From contig NZ_BMVE01000004.1 in the NCBI RefSeq assembly GCF_014650555.1, positions 558,001-622,000 on the forward strand: a DNA stretch of 64,000 nucleotides, read 5' to 3'. Every line of letters begins with the position of its first letter. Positions within the stretch are counted from its first letter, which is position 1. The notes below the pieces were generated by a model, which saw only the letters and a list, made by a program, of their open reading frames with translations, was not told the DNA's origin and ran no database searches. Both the position numbers and the translations under genes were made by a program. Below are positions 32,553 to 41,948 of the stretch, piece after piece. Source of the stretch: Streptomyces goshikiensis. GTDB taxonomy: Bacteria > Actinomycetota > Actinomycetes > Streptomycetales > Streptomycetaceae.

Positions 32553-33581
32553 ATGAGGCCGAATTTCACAAGGACCGTAACGATTGCGGCTGCGATCGGT
32601 GCGGCGATCCTCGCAGCCGTGGCATACGTCACCCCGGGTTCCGGGGATTCGTCCGTAAAGACCCCGGAATCGGAATCTTCAGTTCCGCCCGCTGCGGAGG
32701 AAGATGATCTTTTGCAGCGCGTGACCCGATTCACGTCGGAATTCGGAACGACGGGCGGCTACCGCCCACCCGGTCCGGCCGAGCGGACGGCCCTGGTTGA
32801 CGCCGTTTCGCCCCTTTTCGACGGGAACGCCGAAGACGCGCGCACCCGCCTCGCCGAGCTGGACTACGCCCTCGACACCTTCACCGACAAGGCCAGCGGT
32901 CGCCGGTTCGCCGAGGTCTCCGACGCGGCCGCCCGCCGCGGCTCGGCCAACCGGGGCTGGGGGCGCGTCTACATGGAACTCGGTACGCCGCCCCGCTGGT
33001 CGGTACAGGTCCCGCACCCCGTCGCCGACCGGGACACGGAGCGGCTCGGGGTCAAGGTGCTGCGCGGCGCCCCGGGCGGTGTCATGGTGCTCGCGGGAGC
33101 CCACCGCAAGGCGGGCGAGGACTCGGTCGACGAGGGGTCCGAGGATCCGGGCGCCGGTGACGCGGCCGACATGGCGCACCGCACCGACTCGGTGTTCCAC
33201 TCCGTGATCGCCGAACTCACCCGCCGGGGCCTGCCCGGCATCCAGCTGCACGGCTTCGCGGACGACTCCATCCCCGGCACCGACTCGGTCGTCTCCACCG
33301 GCGCGGGCGAGACGGCCGTCAAGGACGCCGGACTCCTCGCCGGGAAGCTGCGCGACCGGAACGTCAAGGTGTGCCGGGCGTGGACGAACCACTGCAAGCT
33401 GTCGGGCCAGACCAACAAGCAGGGCCGGCTGGCCGCCGAACAGGACACGCGCTTCCTGCATGTGGAGCTCAGCCGCTCCGTCCGGGCCAGCCCCCGCCGC
33501 ATGACGGGGGCCGCCGAGGCGATCACGGTCGTCACGACGGGCTGGTCCAAGGCGCAGTCGCAGTCACAGTCGCTGCCGTAG
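32553..33581 (+). CDS. Secreted protein resembling poly-gamma-glutamate hydrolases
   Basis: A 342-residue protein with a signal peptide or anchor (TRTVTIAAAIGAAILAAVAYV). The C-terminal half has a pattern like the zinc-dependent PghP/YjqB fold: MVLAGAHRKAGEDS (His and acidic ligand region), GIQLHGFADDS, VVSTGAGETAV and, near the end, HVELSRSVR, which parallels the QLELSRGLR-type end of that family as I remember it. Similarity is to spacing and motifs, not whole-length identity, so the call is tentative. Starts at ATG 32553; a TATTTT hexamer at 32538-32543 would give a leaderless or nearly leaderless mRNA. Divergent from capA. Confidence 0.55.
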   Translation: MRPNFTRTVTIAAAIGAAILAAVAYVTPGSGDSSVKTPESESSVPPAAEEDDLLQRVTRFTSEFGTTGGYRPPGPAERTALVDAVSPLFDGNAEDARTRLAELDYALDTFTDKASGRRFAEVSDAAARRGSANRGWGRVYMELGTPPRWSVQVPHPVADRDTERLGVKVLRGAPGGVMVLAGAHRKAGEDSVDEGSEDPGAGDAADMAHRTDSVFHSVIAELTRRGLPGIQLHGFADDSIPGTDSVVSTGAGETAVKDAGLLAGKLRDRNVKVCRAWTNHCKLSGQTNKQGRLAAEQDTRFLHVELSRSVRASPRRMTGAAEAITVVTTGWSKAQSQSQSLP

Positions 33582-33590
33582 CCGGGCACG

Positions 33591-33633
33591 GGGAAGGGGC
33601 CGGCGACCCGTCACGGGACGCCGGCCCCTTCCC
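33591..33633. terminator. Bidirectional hairpin terminator between convergent genes
   Basis: Perfect 15-bp stem (33591-33605 with 33619-33633) with a second five-bp stem in its loop (33607-33611 with 33613-33617). It lies between the stops at 33581 (+) and 33653 (-) and should serve both genes. Confidence 0.88.
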
Positions 33634-33652
33634 GGTGCCAGGTGGCCTTCGG

Positions 33653-35203
33653 TTACTCGGCGGCCTCGTGGTCGTGGCCCTCGCGCAGACCGCCGCCGCT
33701 GCCGGCGGAACCGCCGGTCGGCGCGGAGGTCACCGGCTGCGCCAGCGGGGCCAGGTCGTAGGCGTAGTGGCCGACCGCGTTCGCGATGACGTCGACGTTG
33801 ATGTCGAGCGCCTTCTGGTCGATGTTGTTGATGTCGTCACCGGCGCCGTGGTAGTTCACGTCGTAGGCGATGCCCGCCGTGCCGCCGAACTTCGCGGCCT
33901 GCGCCGGCGTCTTGATGCCCTCGGCGCCCGTGTCCGTACCACCGGACGGGATGCCCGCCTCGATGAACGGGCCGTAGTCCGAGCGGCCGGTGAAGTCCGA
34001 GCCCTCGTGCGGGATCTTCTGCGCGTCGAGGAAGTCGGTGATGCCCTTCTCCAGCTGCGCCGAGCCCTCCGGGCCGGGGCCCGAGCCGACGTGGTCGGAG
34101 TCGTCGCCGTCGTAGACGAAGTACGCGGCGTTCGGCGAGGCGATCATGTCGAAGTTCAGGTAGAGCTTGATCTGCTTCTTCTGGGCGTCCGTCAGCCCGC
34201 CGACGTACGCCTCGGAGCCGAGCAGGCCGAACTCCTCCGCCGACCACCAGGCGAACTTGACCTTGTTCTTGATCTTCGTCTGGCTGCTCGCGAGGCGCTG
34301 CGCGACCTGGAGGATGCCGGCCGAGCCGGAGCCGTTGTCGTTGATGCCGGGGCCCGCCGCGACCGAGTCGAGGTGCGCGCCGAGGAAGACGGTGTTGTTC
34401 TCGTCGCCGCCCTTCGTCTCCGCGATGACGTTGAACGTCTTGCGGTTCTCCCGGAACTCGCGGATGTCGAGGGTGACCTCCACCGGGCCCGCCGCGGCCT
34501 CGGCGGCGAGCTTCTCGCCGTCGGCCTGGGAGACGCCGCCCGTCGGGACCTTGCCCGCGTCCGGGGCGCCCAGGGTGCCGTTCAGGGAGCCCGCGGTGTT
34601 GTTGTAGATGATCGCGCCGACCGCGCCGGCCGCCGCCGCGTTCTGCTGCTTCACCGCGAAGGTGCAGCCGCCGCGCTTGACCAGCGCGATCTTGCCCGTG
34701 AAGGCGCCGGCCGCGAAGTCGCCGGGCTCGCAGCCGTTCGTCCCGTCCGCGTCGACCGGGGCGACGGCCACCTGCGCCGTCACGCCCTCCTCCGGGCCGC
34801 TCTTGGTGTACGTCATCAGGTTGACCGGGACGTCCCGCCCGGCCGCGCCGTTGACCGTCAGCTTCTCGGCGACCGTCTCCACGTAGACGAAGTCGAACTC
34901 GTTCCGCGTGACCTTGTAGCCGGCCGCCTTCAGCACGGACTCGACGTACTGCGCGGACTGCACGTGGCCCTTCGAACCGGCCACGCGGGTGCCCTTGTTG
35001 TAGTCCGCGAGGGACTGGAAGACCTTCAGGTGGTTGTTGGCGCCCTTGCCGGTCGCCTCCTTGACCAGCTTCTTGGCGAGGGCGTCACCCAGGGCGGCGT
35101 CGCTCTGCGGGCCGGTGGCTCCGGCGGGTCCGGCGAGCAGCAGCGGCGACGCGAGGGCCATGGCCGCCAGGGCGGCGACGGCGGCTATACGGCGAGAGGG
35201 CAT
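33653..35203 (-). CDS. Secreted M28 zinc aminopeptidase with PA domain
   Basis: A 516-residue exopeptidase. A signal peptide (RIAAVAALAAMALASPLLLAGPAGA) precedes a propeptide-like stretch, a PA domain insertion at about 135-250 (IALVKRGGCTFAVKQQNAAAAGAVGAIIYN), and the M28 domain with metal ligands in FLGAHLDSVAAGPGINDNGSG, the catalytic glutamates in AWWSAEEFGLLGSEAY, NFDMI and the final histidine in YHGAGDD. This is the family of the Streptomyces griseus leucine aminopeptidase. The C terminus is Gly/Ser/His-rich. ATG 35203 has GAAAGGA upstream; the open frame to 35236 is not needed. Confidence 0.94.
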   Translation of the reverse strand: MPSRRIAAVAALAAMALASPLLLAGPAGATGPQSDAALGDALAKKLVKEATGKGANNHLKVFQSLADYNKGTRVAGSKGHVQSAQYVESVLKAAGYKVTRNEFDFVYVETVAEKLTVNGAAGRDVPVNLMTYTKSGPEEGVTAQVAVAPVDADGTNGCEPGDFAAGAFTGKIALVKRGGCTFAVKQQNAAAAGAVGAIIYNNTAGSLNGTLGAPDAGKVPTGGVSQADGEKLAAEAAAGPVEVTLDIREFRENRKTFNVIAETKGGDENNTVFLGAHLDSVAAGPGINDNGSGSAGILQVAQRLASSQTKIKNKVKFAWWSAEEFGLLGSEAYVGGLTDAQKKQIKLYLNFDMIASPNAAYFVYDGDDSDHVGSGPGPEGSAQLEKGITDFLDAQKIPHEGSDFTGRSDYGPFIEAGIPSGGTDTGAEGIKTPAQAAKFGGTAGIAYDVNYHGAGDDINNIDQKALDINVDVIANAVGHYAYDLAPLAQPVTSAPTGGSAGSGGGLREGHDHEAAE

Positions 35204-35397
35204 GAAGGTCCTTTCACGGCAGGTGCGGGCGGACATGCGGACATGCGGACATGCGAAAGAGACGTGCGCACTGCGTGGGGGAGTGGTGGAGGCACGTTAA
35301 ACAGCAACTCGCCACTCTGGCCAGAGCTTTCACTGTTTCCGGTTCGTGAATTCCGGATATCGGTGAATTCGGCCGTTCGGTTCAGGCCATGCCCCGG

Positions 35398-36522
35398 CTA
35401 GCGGAGGATGCCCTCTATGAAGTCGGAGCCGACCCGGGCGACCAGGGTCAGGTCCAACTGGTGCTGGACGTACCGGCCCTGGCGCCAGGTGCGCAGCAGT
35501 CCGGCCCGCTTCAGCACGGCCAGGTGCCGCGACACCTCCGGCGCGGTTATCCCGTGCACGGTGGCCAGTTCACTGGTGGTGTACGGGGCCCGGGCCAGGC
35601 TCCGGCACAGCATCATCCGCATCGGATGGGCCAGTGCCTCCATCCGGCGGACCACGGTGTCCACGGAGGCGGGCTCGGCGGCCAGCTCGCGGGAGTTCAG
35701 CGGGTAGTGGACCACCGGCCGCCAGCCGGGGGCGTGCAGCACGAGCAGGTGCGGCCAGCCGAAATGGGTCGGTACGAAGACCAGCCCGGTCCCGATCCGG
35801 GGATCGGTGGCGGTCGCGGACCCGTTGACCATCTTGTCGACGGTGATCAGCGTTCCGGCCTCGTCCACGCTCAGCGCGGCGGAGACCTCCTTGAGGGCGG
35901 CGGGCAGCCCCTTGCGGCGCAGCACCTCCGCCTTGTGGCGGGCGTCGGCGGCCTGCTGGGGGCCGATCCGCTTCCAGGTCTCGCCGAAGAAGGCCTCCTC
36001 GCAGTCCTCCAGGAGCCGGCGCATCCACACGCGGACGGCGGCGGTGTCGTCCAGCAGCCGCAGCGAGAACTCCAGCTGGCGGGGGCCGCGGGCGGCGGCG
36101 GTCTCCAGCGCCTTGGCGCGGGCCGCCGGGTTCTTGAGGGGGGAGGGGCCGCCGCCCTCGTTGTAGAGCGCGAGCCAGCAGTGCTCCAGGGCGGCCATCA
36201 CGAACCGCTCGTCGTCCATCCGGTCGAGTACGTCGAGCTCCTCGGCCAGCGTCGCGGCGGGCAGCCCGGGGCCGCCGGGGATGCCGGCGAAGGCCATGAA
36301 GATGTCGGAGAAGGAGCTCCGCCACATGAAGTCGCCCTCCAGCAGCCGGTCCGCGAGGCTCGGGTCCAGCCCGGCGGCGGTGGCGGAGGCCCAGGAGGCG
36401 AGGTGGGGGTGATGGGCGGGCTGCGAGAGCGCGTGCAGCGTCATGCAGAGCTCTGAGAGCGGGGACGGCGCGAAGCGGATCCGCTCGACGGGGAGCCCGG
36501 CGATGTCGATGGTGACGCTCAT
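35398..36522 (-). CDS. ArsR-type transcriptional regulator with DUF5937-like N-terminal domain
   Basis: A 374-residue regulator. The first 270 residues are a streptomycete-type domain beginning IDIAGLPVERIRFAPSPLSELCMTLHAL. The winged helix is C-terminal, at about 300-365: MEALAHPMRMMLCRSLARAPYTTSELATVHGITAPEVSRHLAVLKRAGLLRTWRQGRYV. No cysteine metal-sensing motif of classical ArsR is present in the DNA-binding helix. ATG 36522 is followed by MSVTIDIAG; the upstream in-frame extension is unlike protein. Ligand and targets unknown. It may regulate the aminopeptidase gene, 195 bases downstream, but nothing in the sequence proves it. Confidence 0.9.
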   Translation of the reverse strand: MSVTIDIAGLPVERIRFAPSPLSELCMTLHALSQPAHHPHLASWASATAAGLDPSLADRLLEGDFMWRSSFSDIFMAFAGIPGGPGLPAATLAEELDVLDRMDDERFVMAALEHCWLALYNEGGGPSPLKNPAARAKALETAAARGPRQLEFSLRLLDDTAAVRVWMRRLLEDCEEAFFGETWKRIGPQQAADARHKAEVLRRKGLPAALKEVSAALSVDEAGTLITVDKMVNGSATATDPRIGTGLVFVPTHFGWPHLLVLHAPGWRPVVHYPLNSRELAAEPASVDTVVRRMEALAHPMRMMLCRSLARAPYTTSELATVHGITAPEVSRHLAVLKRAGLLRTWRQGRYVQHQLDLTLVARVGSDFIEGILR

Positions 36523-36579
36523 CGCCCCATTCTGCCGCTGCGCCGGCCGCGCGTCCTTCCCGCCCCCACCTGCGCAACT

Positions 36580-36610
36580 CCAGCCTCGCCTCAAACGCAG
36601 GCGAGGCTGG
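36580..36610. repeat. Streptomyces-type intergenic hairpin repeat
   Basis: An 11-bp perfect inverted repeat (36580-36590 with 36600-36610) around a nine-base loop that includes TCAAACGCA. It contains GCCTCAAACGC, whose complement GCGTTTGAGGC is, from memory, the core of a short hairpin repeat found between many Streptomyces genes. It may also act as a terminator or mRNA stabiliser between the regulator and the small gene at 36708. Confidence 0.6.
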
Positions 36611-36650
36611 AAGGAGGAAGGTGGCTGGTCAGCGCGGGGGAGGGGGTCGA

Positions 36651-36667
36651 TTGACGGGGAACGTCAA
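36651..36667. promoter_or_regulatory. Inverted repeat upstream of the small gene at 36708
   Basis: TTGACG, five bases, CGTCAA at 36651-36667: a perfect six-bp dyad about 40 bases before ATG 36708 and 129 bases from the regulator start at 36522. It has operator-like spacing, and the ArsR-type regulator next door is a candidate binder. TTGACG could also serve as a -35 hexamer, but I see no clear -10 at the right distance. Confidence 0.4.
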
Positions 36668-36707
36668 TTGTCGGGGCGGGGGCGGCCAACGGGGTGAGGG
36701 TGGACGC

Positions 36708-36923
36708 ATGACAGCGATCGAGCAGTACCTCATCGACACCTACCGCGCGGCCCAGCACGCCTCCCCCATGCCCCCGCTCCCCGGCGAGCACGACATGGCG
36801 GCCTTCCGCGCGGCCCGCGCCCACGTCCGGTTCCGGGCCGTCCTCGACGGGCGCCCGGCCCGGCACCCCTGGACCGCCGCCCTGCGCCGGCTGCTGCGCC
36901 GACCCCGCCCCGGAGCCTGCTGA
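36708..36923 (+). CDS. Small hypothetical protein
   Basis: A 71-residue basic protein (MTAIEQYLIDTYRAAQHASPMPPLPGEHDM, then an Arg-rich end). ATG 36708 follows GTGAGGG. No family recognised. Coding-type third-position GC bias and a ribosome-binding site support a real gene. It lies alone between the ArsR-type regulator and the convergent aldolase-like gene. Confidence 0.6.
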   Translation: MTAIEQYLIDTYRAAQHASPMPPLPGEHDMAAFRAARAHVRFRAVLDGRPARHPWTAALRRLLRRPRPGAC

Positions 36924-37007
36924 GCGCCGCCCGACCCACCGGCGGCCCCGGCCGCCCCCGCCGTCCGTCGCAGACGGGCACAGGGGGGCCGGAAGTACCG
37001 CCGGCGG

Positions 37008-38132
37008 CTACAGGCGGGCCAGGAACGCCGTGGTCGCCTCCGTGACGTCATCGGGGGTCCAGGACAGGCCCGGGCGGGTCACTTCCAGTTCCGTCATCGC
37101 CAGCCCCGCAGGGCCCTGCGGGTGCCAGCGCCGGAAGAGGACGGTCCCCGTCTCCTCCGCCTGCCGCAGCCCCGCCTCCGTCAGGCGCTCCGCCTCGTAC
37201 GGCAGCCACACCTGGAACTGGTGCGTGTGCGGCACCTCCGGGTTGATCCGGAACCACGGGACCCCGGCCGCCGCGAACGCCGAGCGCAGCGCTTCGGCGA
37301 CGACCCCCGCCTGCGCCACGTACGACGGGAGCATCGGGAGTTCCCGCTCCAGCCCCGCCAGCCCCGACAGCGCCTGCGGGAACTGCCGGAAGACCTGTCC
37401 CCCGTACCGGTGCCGCCACACCCTCGCCTCCGCGATCAGCGTCGCCGGCCCCGCCAGACAGGCCCCGCTGATGCCGCCCAGCGACTTGTACAGCGACACG
37501 TAGACCGAATCCGCCAGCCCCGCGATCTCCGGCAGGCCCCGCCCGAACCACCGCGTCGACTCCCACAGCCGCGCCCCGTCGAAGTGGATCACCGCGTCGC
37601 GCTCCCGGCCGGCCGCGACCAGTTCCTCCAGCTCCTCCCACGACGGCAGCAGGAACCCCGCGTCCCGCAGCGGCAGCTCCAGCATCAGCGTCCCGAACGG
37701 CTCCGCCAGCTCCCGGACCTCCGAGGCCGTCGGCTGCCGGGGCTCGTCCGTCACCGCCGCCGTCCGCAGCCCCGAGACCAGCGACACCGCGCCGCCCTCC
37801 CACCGCTCCGGGTGGCTCATCGGGTGCAGCGCCACCACCGGGTTGCCCGTCCGGCCCGCCCAGCACCGCAGCGCGACCTGCTGCGCCATCGTCCCCGAGG
37901 GGAAGAACGCCGCGTCCTCCATCCCCAGCAGCTCCGCGACCCGCCGCTCCAGCCGGGTCACCACCCCGTCCCCGTAGAGGTCGGCCGGCTCGTCCGGCCC
38001 CTCGCCCGCGGCGGCCGTCAGCTCCGCCAGGAGTTCCCCGACGGTCGGCTCCAGCAGGCTCCGGGACAGCGCCCGCTCGGCCCCCCGCCACGCCGCCACC
38101 AGCCGCTTCTTGCGCTCCAGGTCATCCGTCAT
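37008..38132 (-). CDS. Threonine aldolase-like PLP enzyme
   Basis: A 374-residue fold-type I PLP enzyme of the beta-eliminating lyase/threonine aldolase family. It shows YGDGVVTRLERRVAELLGMEDAAFFPSGTMAQQVALRCW near the N terminus, IHFDGARLWESTRWF with the PLP-ring aspartate, and SVYVSLYKSLGGISGACLAG with the Schiff-base lysine. Known members split L-threonine or L-allo-threonine to glycine and acetaldehyde, but the branch is broad. ATG 38132 (MTDDLERKKRL) is preferred to the upstream frame. Divergent from the cofactor operon with 98 bases between starts. Confidence 0.88.
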   Translation of the reverse strand: MTDDLERKKRLVAAWRGAERALSRSLLEPTVGELLAELTAAAGEGPDEPADLYGDGVVTRLERRVAELLGMEDAAFFPSGTMAQQVALRCWAGRTGNPVVALHPMSHPERWEGGAVSLVSGLRTAAVTDEPRQPTASEVRELAEPFGTLMLELPLRDAGFLLPSWEELEELVAAGRERDAVIHFDGARLWESTRWFGRGLPEIAGLADSVYVSLYKSLGGISGACLAGPATLIAEARVWRHRYGGQVFRQFPQALSGLAGLERELPMLPSYVAQAGVVAEALRSAFAAAGVPWFRINPEVPHTHQFQVWLPYEAERLTEAGLRQAEETGTVLFRRWHPQGPAGLAMTELEVTRPGLSWTPDDVTEATTAFLARL

Positions 38133-38230
38133 GCCCGAAATCATCGCCGACCGGCCATCACGCCCAGGAGCTAGCATGGCGGCGTATCGTCCGGTACCCC
38201 CCGCGGACTGGAACGGAAGGCACTCCCCGC

Positions 38231-39195
<965 letters not shown>

Positions 39196-39199
<4 letters not shown>

Positions 39200-40206
39200 C
39201 CGCCGAGCTGCCGCTCCACACCGCCGAGGAGCTCCGCGCGCTCCCGCGCACCGGCCGCCGCGCCGTCGTCATGACCATGGGCGCCCTCCACGAGGGCCAC
39301 GCCAGCCTGGTCCGCGCCGCCCGCGAGCTGGCCGGCCCCGAGGGCCAGGTCGTCGTCACCGTCTTCGTCAACCCCCTCCAGTTCGGGGCGAACGAGGACC
39401 TCGACCGCTACCCCCGCACCCTCGACGCGGACCTCCGTCTCGCCGCGGCGGCCGGCGCCGACGCCGTGTTCGCCCCGTCCGTCGACGAGGTCTACCCGGG
39501 CGGCGACCCCCAGGTCCGGCTCGCCGCCGGCCCCATGGGCGGCCTCCTCGAAGGCGCCACCCGCCCCGGCCACTTCGACGGCATGCTGACCGTCGTCGCC
39601 AAGCTGCTCCACCTCACCGCCCCCGACCTGGCCCTCTTCGGCCAGAAGGACGCGCAGCAACTCGCGCTGATCCGGCGGATGGTGACCGACCTGAACTTCC
39701 CCGTCGAGGTGGTCGGCGTACCGACCGTCCGCGAGGAGGACGGCCTCGCGCTGTCCTCCCGCAACCGCTACCTCTCCGCCGCGGAGCGCCGCACCGCCCT
39801 CGCCCTGTCCCGCGCCCTCTTCGCGGGCCGGGACCGTCTCGCCGCCCAGGCCGCGCTCGTCGCCCGCGCCGAGGCCGCCCCGGCGAGCGACGAGCGGGCC
39901 ACCGCCCTGGCCCGGCTCGGCGAGATCCGCGCCTCCGCCGACGCGCACGCCGTGTCGGCCGCGGGCGCCGGACTGCCCGGCTGCGGCCTGCCGGACGCCG
40001 TACGGGCCGCCGCCCGGCACGTCCTGGAGGAGGCGGGCCGCTACGAGCCGCCCCTCGTACTGGACTACCTCGCGCTGGTCGACCCCCAGGACTTCACCGA
40101 CGCCGGCCCCGGTTTCACCGGGCAGGCAGTGCTGGCCGTCGCCGCAAAGGTCGGCGCGACCCGGCTGATCGACAACATCCCATTGGAGTTCGGAGCACAC
40201 ACGTGA
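39196..40206 (+). CDS. panC: Pantoate--beta-alanine ligase
   Basis: Joins pantoate and beta-alanine with ATP to give pantothenate. The 336-residue product has VMTMGALHEGHASLVRAAR (the HIGH-like nucleotide site), VFVNPLQFGANEDLDRYPR, GATRPGHFDGMLTVVAKLL, LFGQKDAQQL and LALSSRNRYLS (the KMSKS-like site). It is longer than E. coli PanC by some 50 residues, mostly in an Ala-rich insertion near residues 210-260. ATG 39196 overlaps the preceding stop and its own stop overlaps nadB (GTGA). Confidence 0.96.
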
Positions 40207-41948
40207 GCACCCCAGGCACCGGCACCGGCACAGGCGCCCCCGGCACCGGCATACGGCTGCACGCCCCCGCCCCCGGCTGGGCCGTCGACGCCGACGTCGT
40301 GGTCGTCGGCTCGGGCGTCGCGGGCCTGACCGCCGCCCTGCGCTGCGCCGCCGCGGGCCGTCGTACCGTCGTGGTCACCAAGGCCCGGCTCGACGACGGC
40401 TCCACCCGCTGGGCCCAGGGCGGCATCGCCGCCGCCCTCGGCGACGGCGACACCCCCGAGCAGCACCAGGGCGACACCCTCGTCGCGGGCGCCGGCCTGT
40501 GCGACGAGGAAGCCGTGCGCCTCCTCGTCACCGAGGGCCCGGACGCGGTGCGCCGCCTCATGGCGACCGGCGCGGTCTTCGACACCTCCGCCGAGACCGG
40601 CGAGATAGAGCTGACCCGCGAGGGCGGCCACCACCGCCGCCGGATCGCGCACGCCGGCGGCGACGCCACCGGCGCGGAGATCTCCCGGGCGCTCGTCGAG
40701 GCCGTCCACGCGGCCGGCATCGAGACCGTCGAGAACGCCCTCGTCCTGGACCTGCTCCAGGACGCCGAGGGCCGTACGGCCGGCGTCACCCTGCACGTCA
40801 TGGGCGAGGGCCAGCCGGGCGGCGTCGGCGCCGTCCACGCGCCCGCCGTGATCCTCGCGACCGGCGGCATGGGCCAGGTCTTCTCCGCGACCACCAACCC
40901 GTCGGTGTCCACCGGCGACGGCGTCGCCCTCGCGCTGCGCGCCGGCGCCGAGGTCTCCGACCTCGAATTCGTCCAGTTCCACCCGACCGTGCTCTTCCTC
41001 GGCCCCGACGCCGAAGGGCAGCAGCCCCTGGTGTCGGAGGCGGTCCGCGGCGAGGGCGCGCACCTCGTCGACGCGGACGGCGTCCGCTTCATGCTGGGGC
41101 AGCACGAGCTGGCCGAGCTCGCCCCCCGCGACATCGTCGCCAAGGGCATCATGCGCCGCATGCAGGAGCAGGGCGCGCGGCACATGTACCTGGACGCCCG
41201 GCACTTCGGCGCCCGGATGTGGGAGCAGCGCTTCCCGACCATCCTGGCCGCCTGCCGCTCCCACGGCATCGACCCGGTCACCGAGCCCATCCCGGTCGCG
41301 CCCGCCGCGCACTACGCCTCCGGCGGCGTACGCACCGACCTGCACGGCCGCACCACCGTGCCCGGCCTGTACGCGTGCGGCGAGGTCGCCTGCACCGGCG
41401 TGCACGGCGCGAACCGGCTCGCCTCCAACTCCCTGCTGGAGGGCCTGGTCTTCGCCGAGCGGATCGCCGAGGACATCGCCTCGGGCGCGCCCGCCGGCAG
41501 CGGTCCGGGCATCCCGGTGCCCGCCACCGGCCCGCTCCAGCCCGCCGAGGCGCGGTACGAGGTCCAGCGCATCATGACGGACGGCGCGGGCGTCCTGCGC
41601 TCCGCCGAGTCCCTGCGCACGGCGGCCGAGGCCCTCGAAGGCCTCTACGCGCGGGCCCTGACCGAGCTGGAGACCCAGGGCAGGACCGCGGTGCCCGGCA
41701 CCGAGACCTGGGAGGCCACGAACCTGCTGTGCGTGGCCCGGGTCCTGGTCGCCGCCGCCCAGCGGCGCGCGGAGACCCGCGGCTGCCACTGGCGCGAGGA
41801 CCATCCCGACCGGGACGACGCGCACTGGCGCCGCCACCTCGTCGTCAGGCTGTCCGCCACCGAGAAGCGGGCCCTGGTCGTCACCCCCACCGACACCGCG
41901 GACTTTCCGTCCGTACGGCACCCCCTGAGCCAGGAGCAGTCATCGTGA
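40203..41948 (+). CDS. nadB: L-aspartate oxidase
   Basis: FAD enzyme making iminoaspartate from L-aspartate, first step of NAD synthesis. The 581-residue product has a Gly/Thr-rich N terminus, VVVVGSGVAGLTAALR at about 31-46, STRWAQGGIAAAL, HAGGDATGAEI, FVQFHPTVLF, and the C-terminal family segments GLYACGEVACTGVHGANRLASNSLLEGLVF with FAD contacts. The helical C-terminal domain (RIMTDGAGVLRSAESL) is intact. GTG 40203 overlaps the panC stop; the stop overlaps nadC. NadA, the partner quinolinate synthase, is not in the window. Confidence 0.96.
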   Translation: MSTPGTGTGTGAPGTGIRLHAPAPGWAVDADVVVVGSGVAGLTAALRCAAAGRRTVVVTKARLDDGSTRWAQGGIAAALGDGDTPEQHQGDTLVAGAGLCDEEAVRLLVTEGPDAVRRLMATGAVFDTSAETGEIELTREGGHHRRRIAHAGGDATGAEISRALVEAVHAAGIETVENALVLDLLQDAEGRTAGVTLHVMGEGQPGGVGAVHAPAVILATGGMGQVFSATTNPSVSTGDGVALALRAGAEVSDLEFVQFHPTVLFLGPDAEGQQPLVSEAVRGEGAHLVDADGVRFMLGQHELAELAPRDIVAKGIMRRMQEQGARHMYLDARHFGARMWEQRFPTILAACRSHGIDPVTEPIPVAPAAHYASGGVRTDLHGRTTVPGLYACGEVACTGVHGANRLASNSLLEGLVFAERIAEDIASGAPAGSGPGIPVPATGPLQPAEARYEVQRIMTDGAGVLRSAESLRTAAEALEGLYARALTELETQGRTAVPGTETWEATNLLCVARVLVAAAQRRAETRGCHWREDHPDRDDAHWRRHLVVRLSATEKRALVVTPTDTADFPSVRHPLSQEQSS

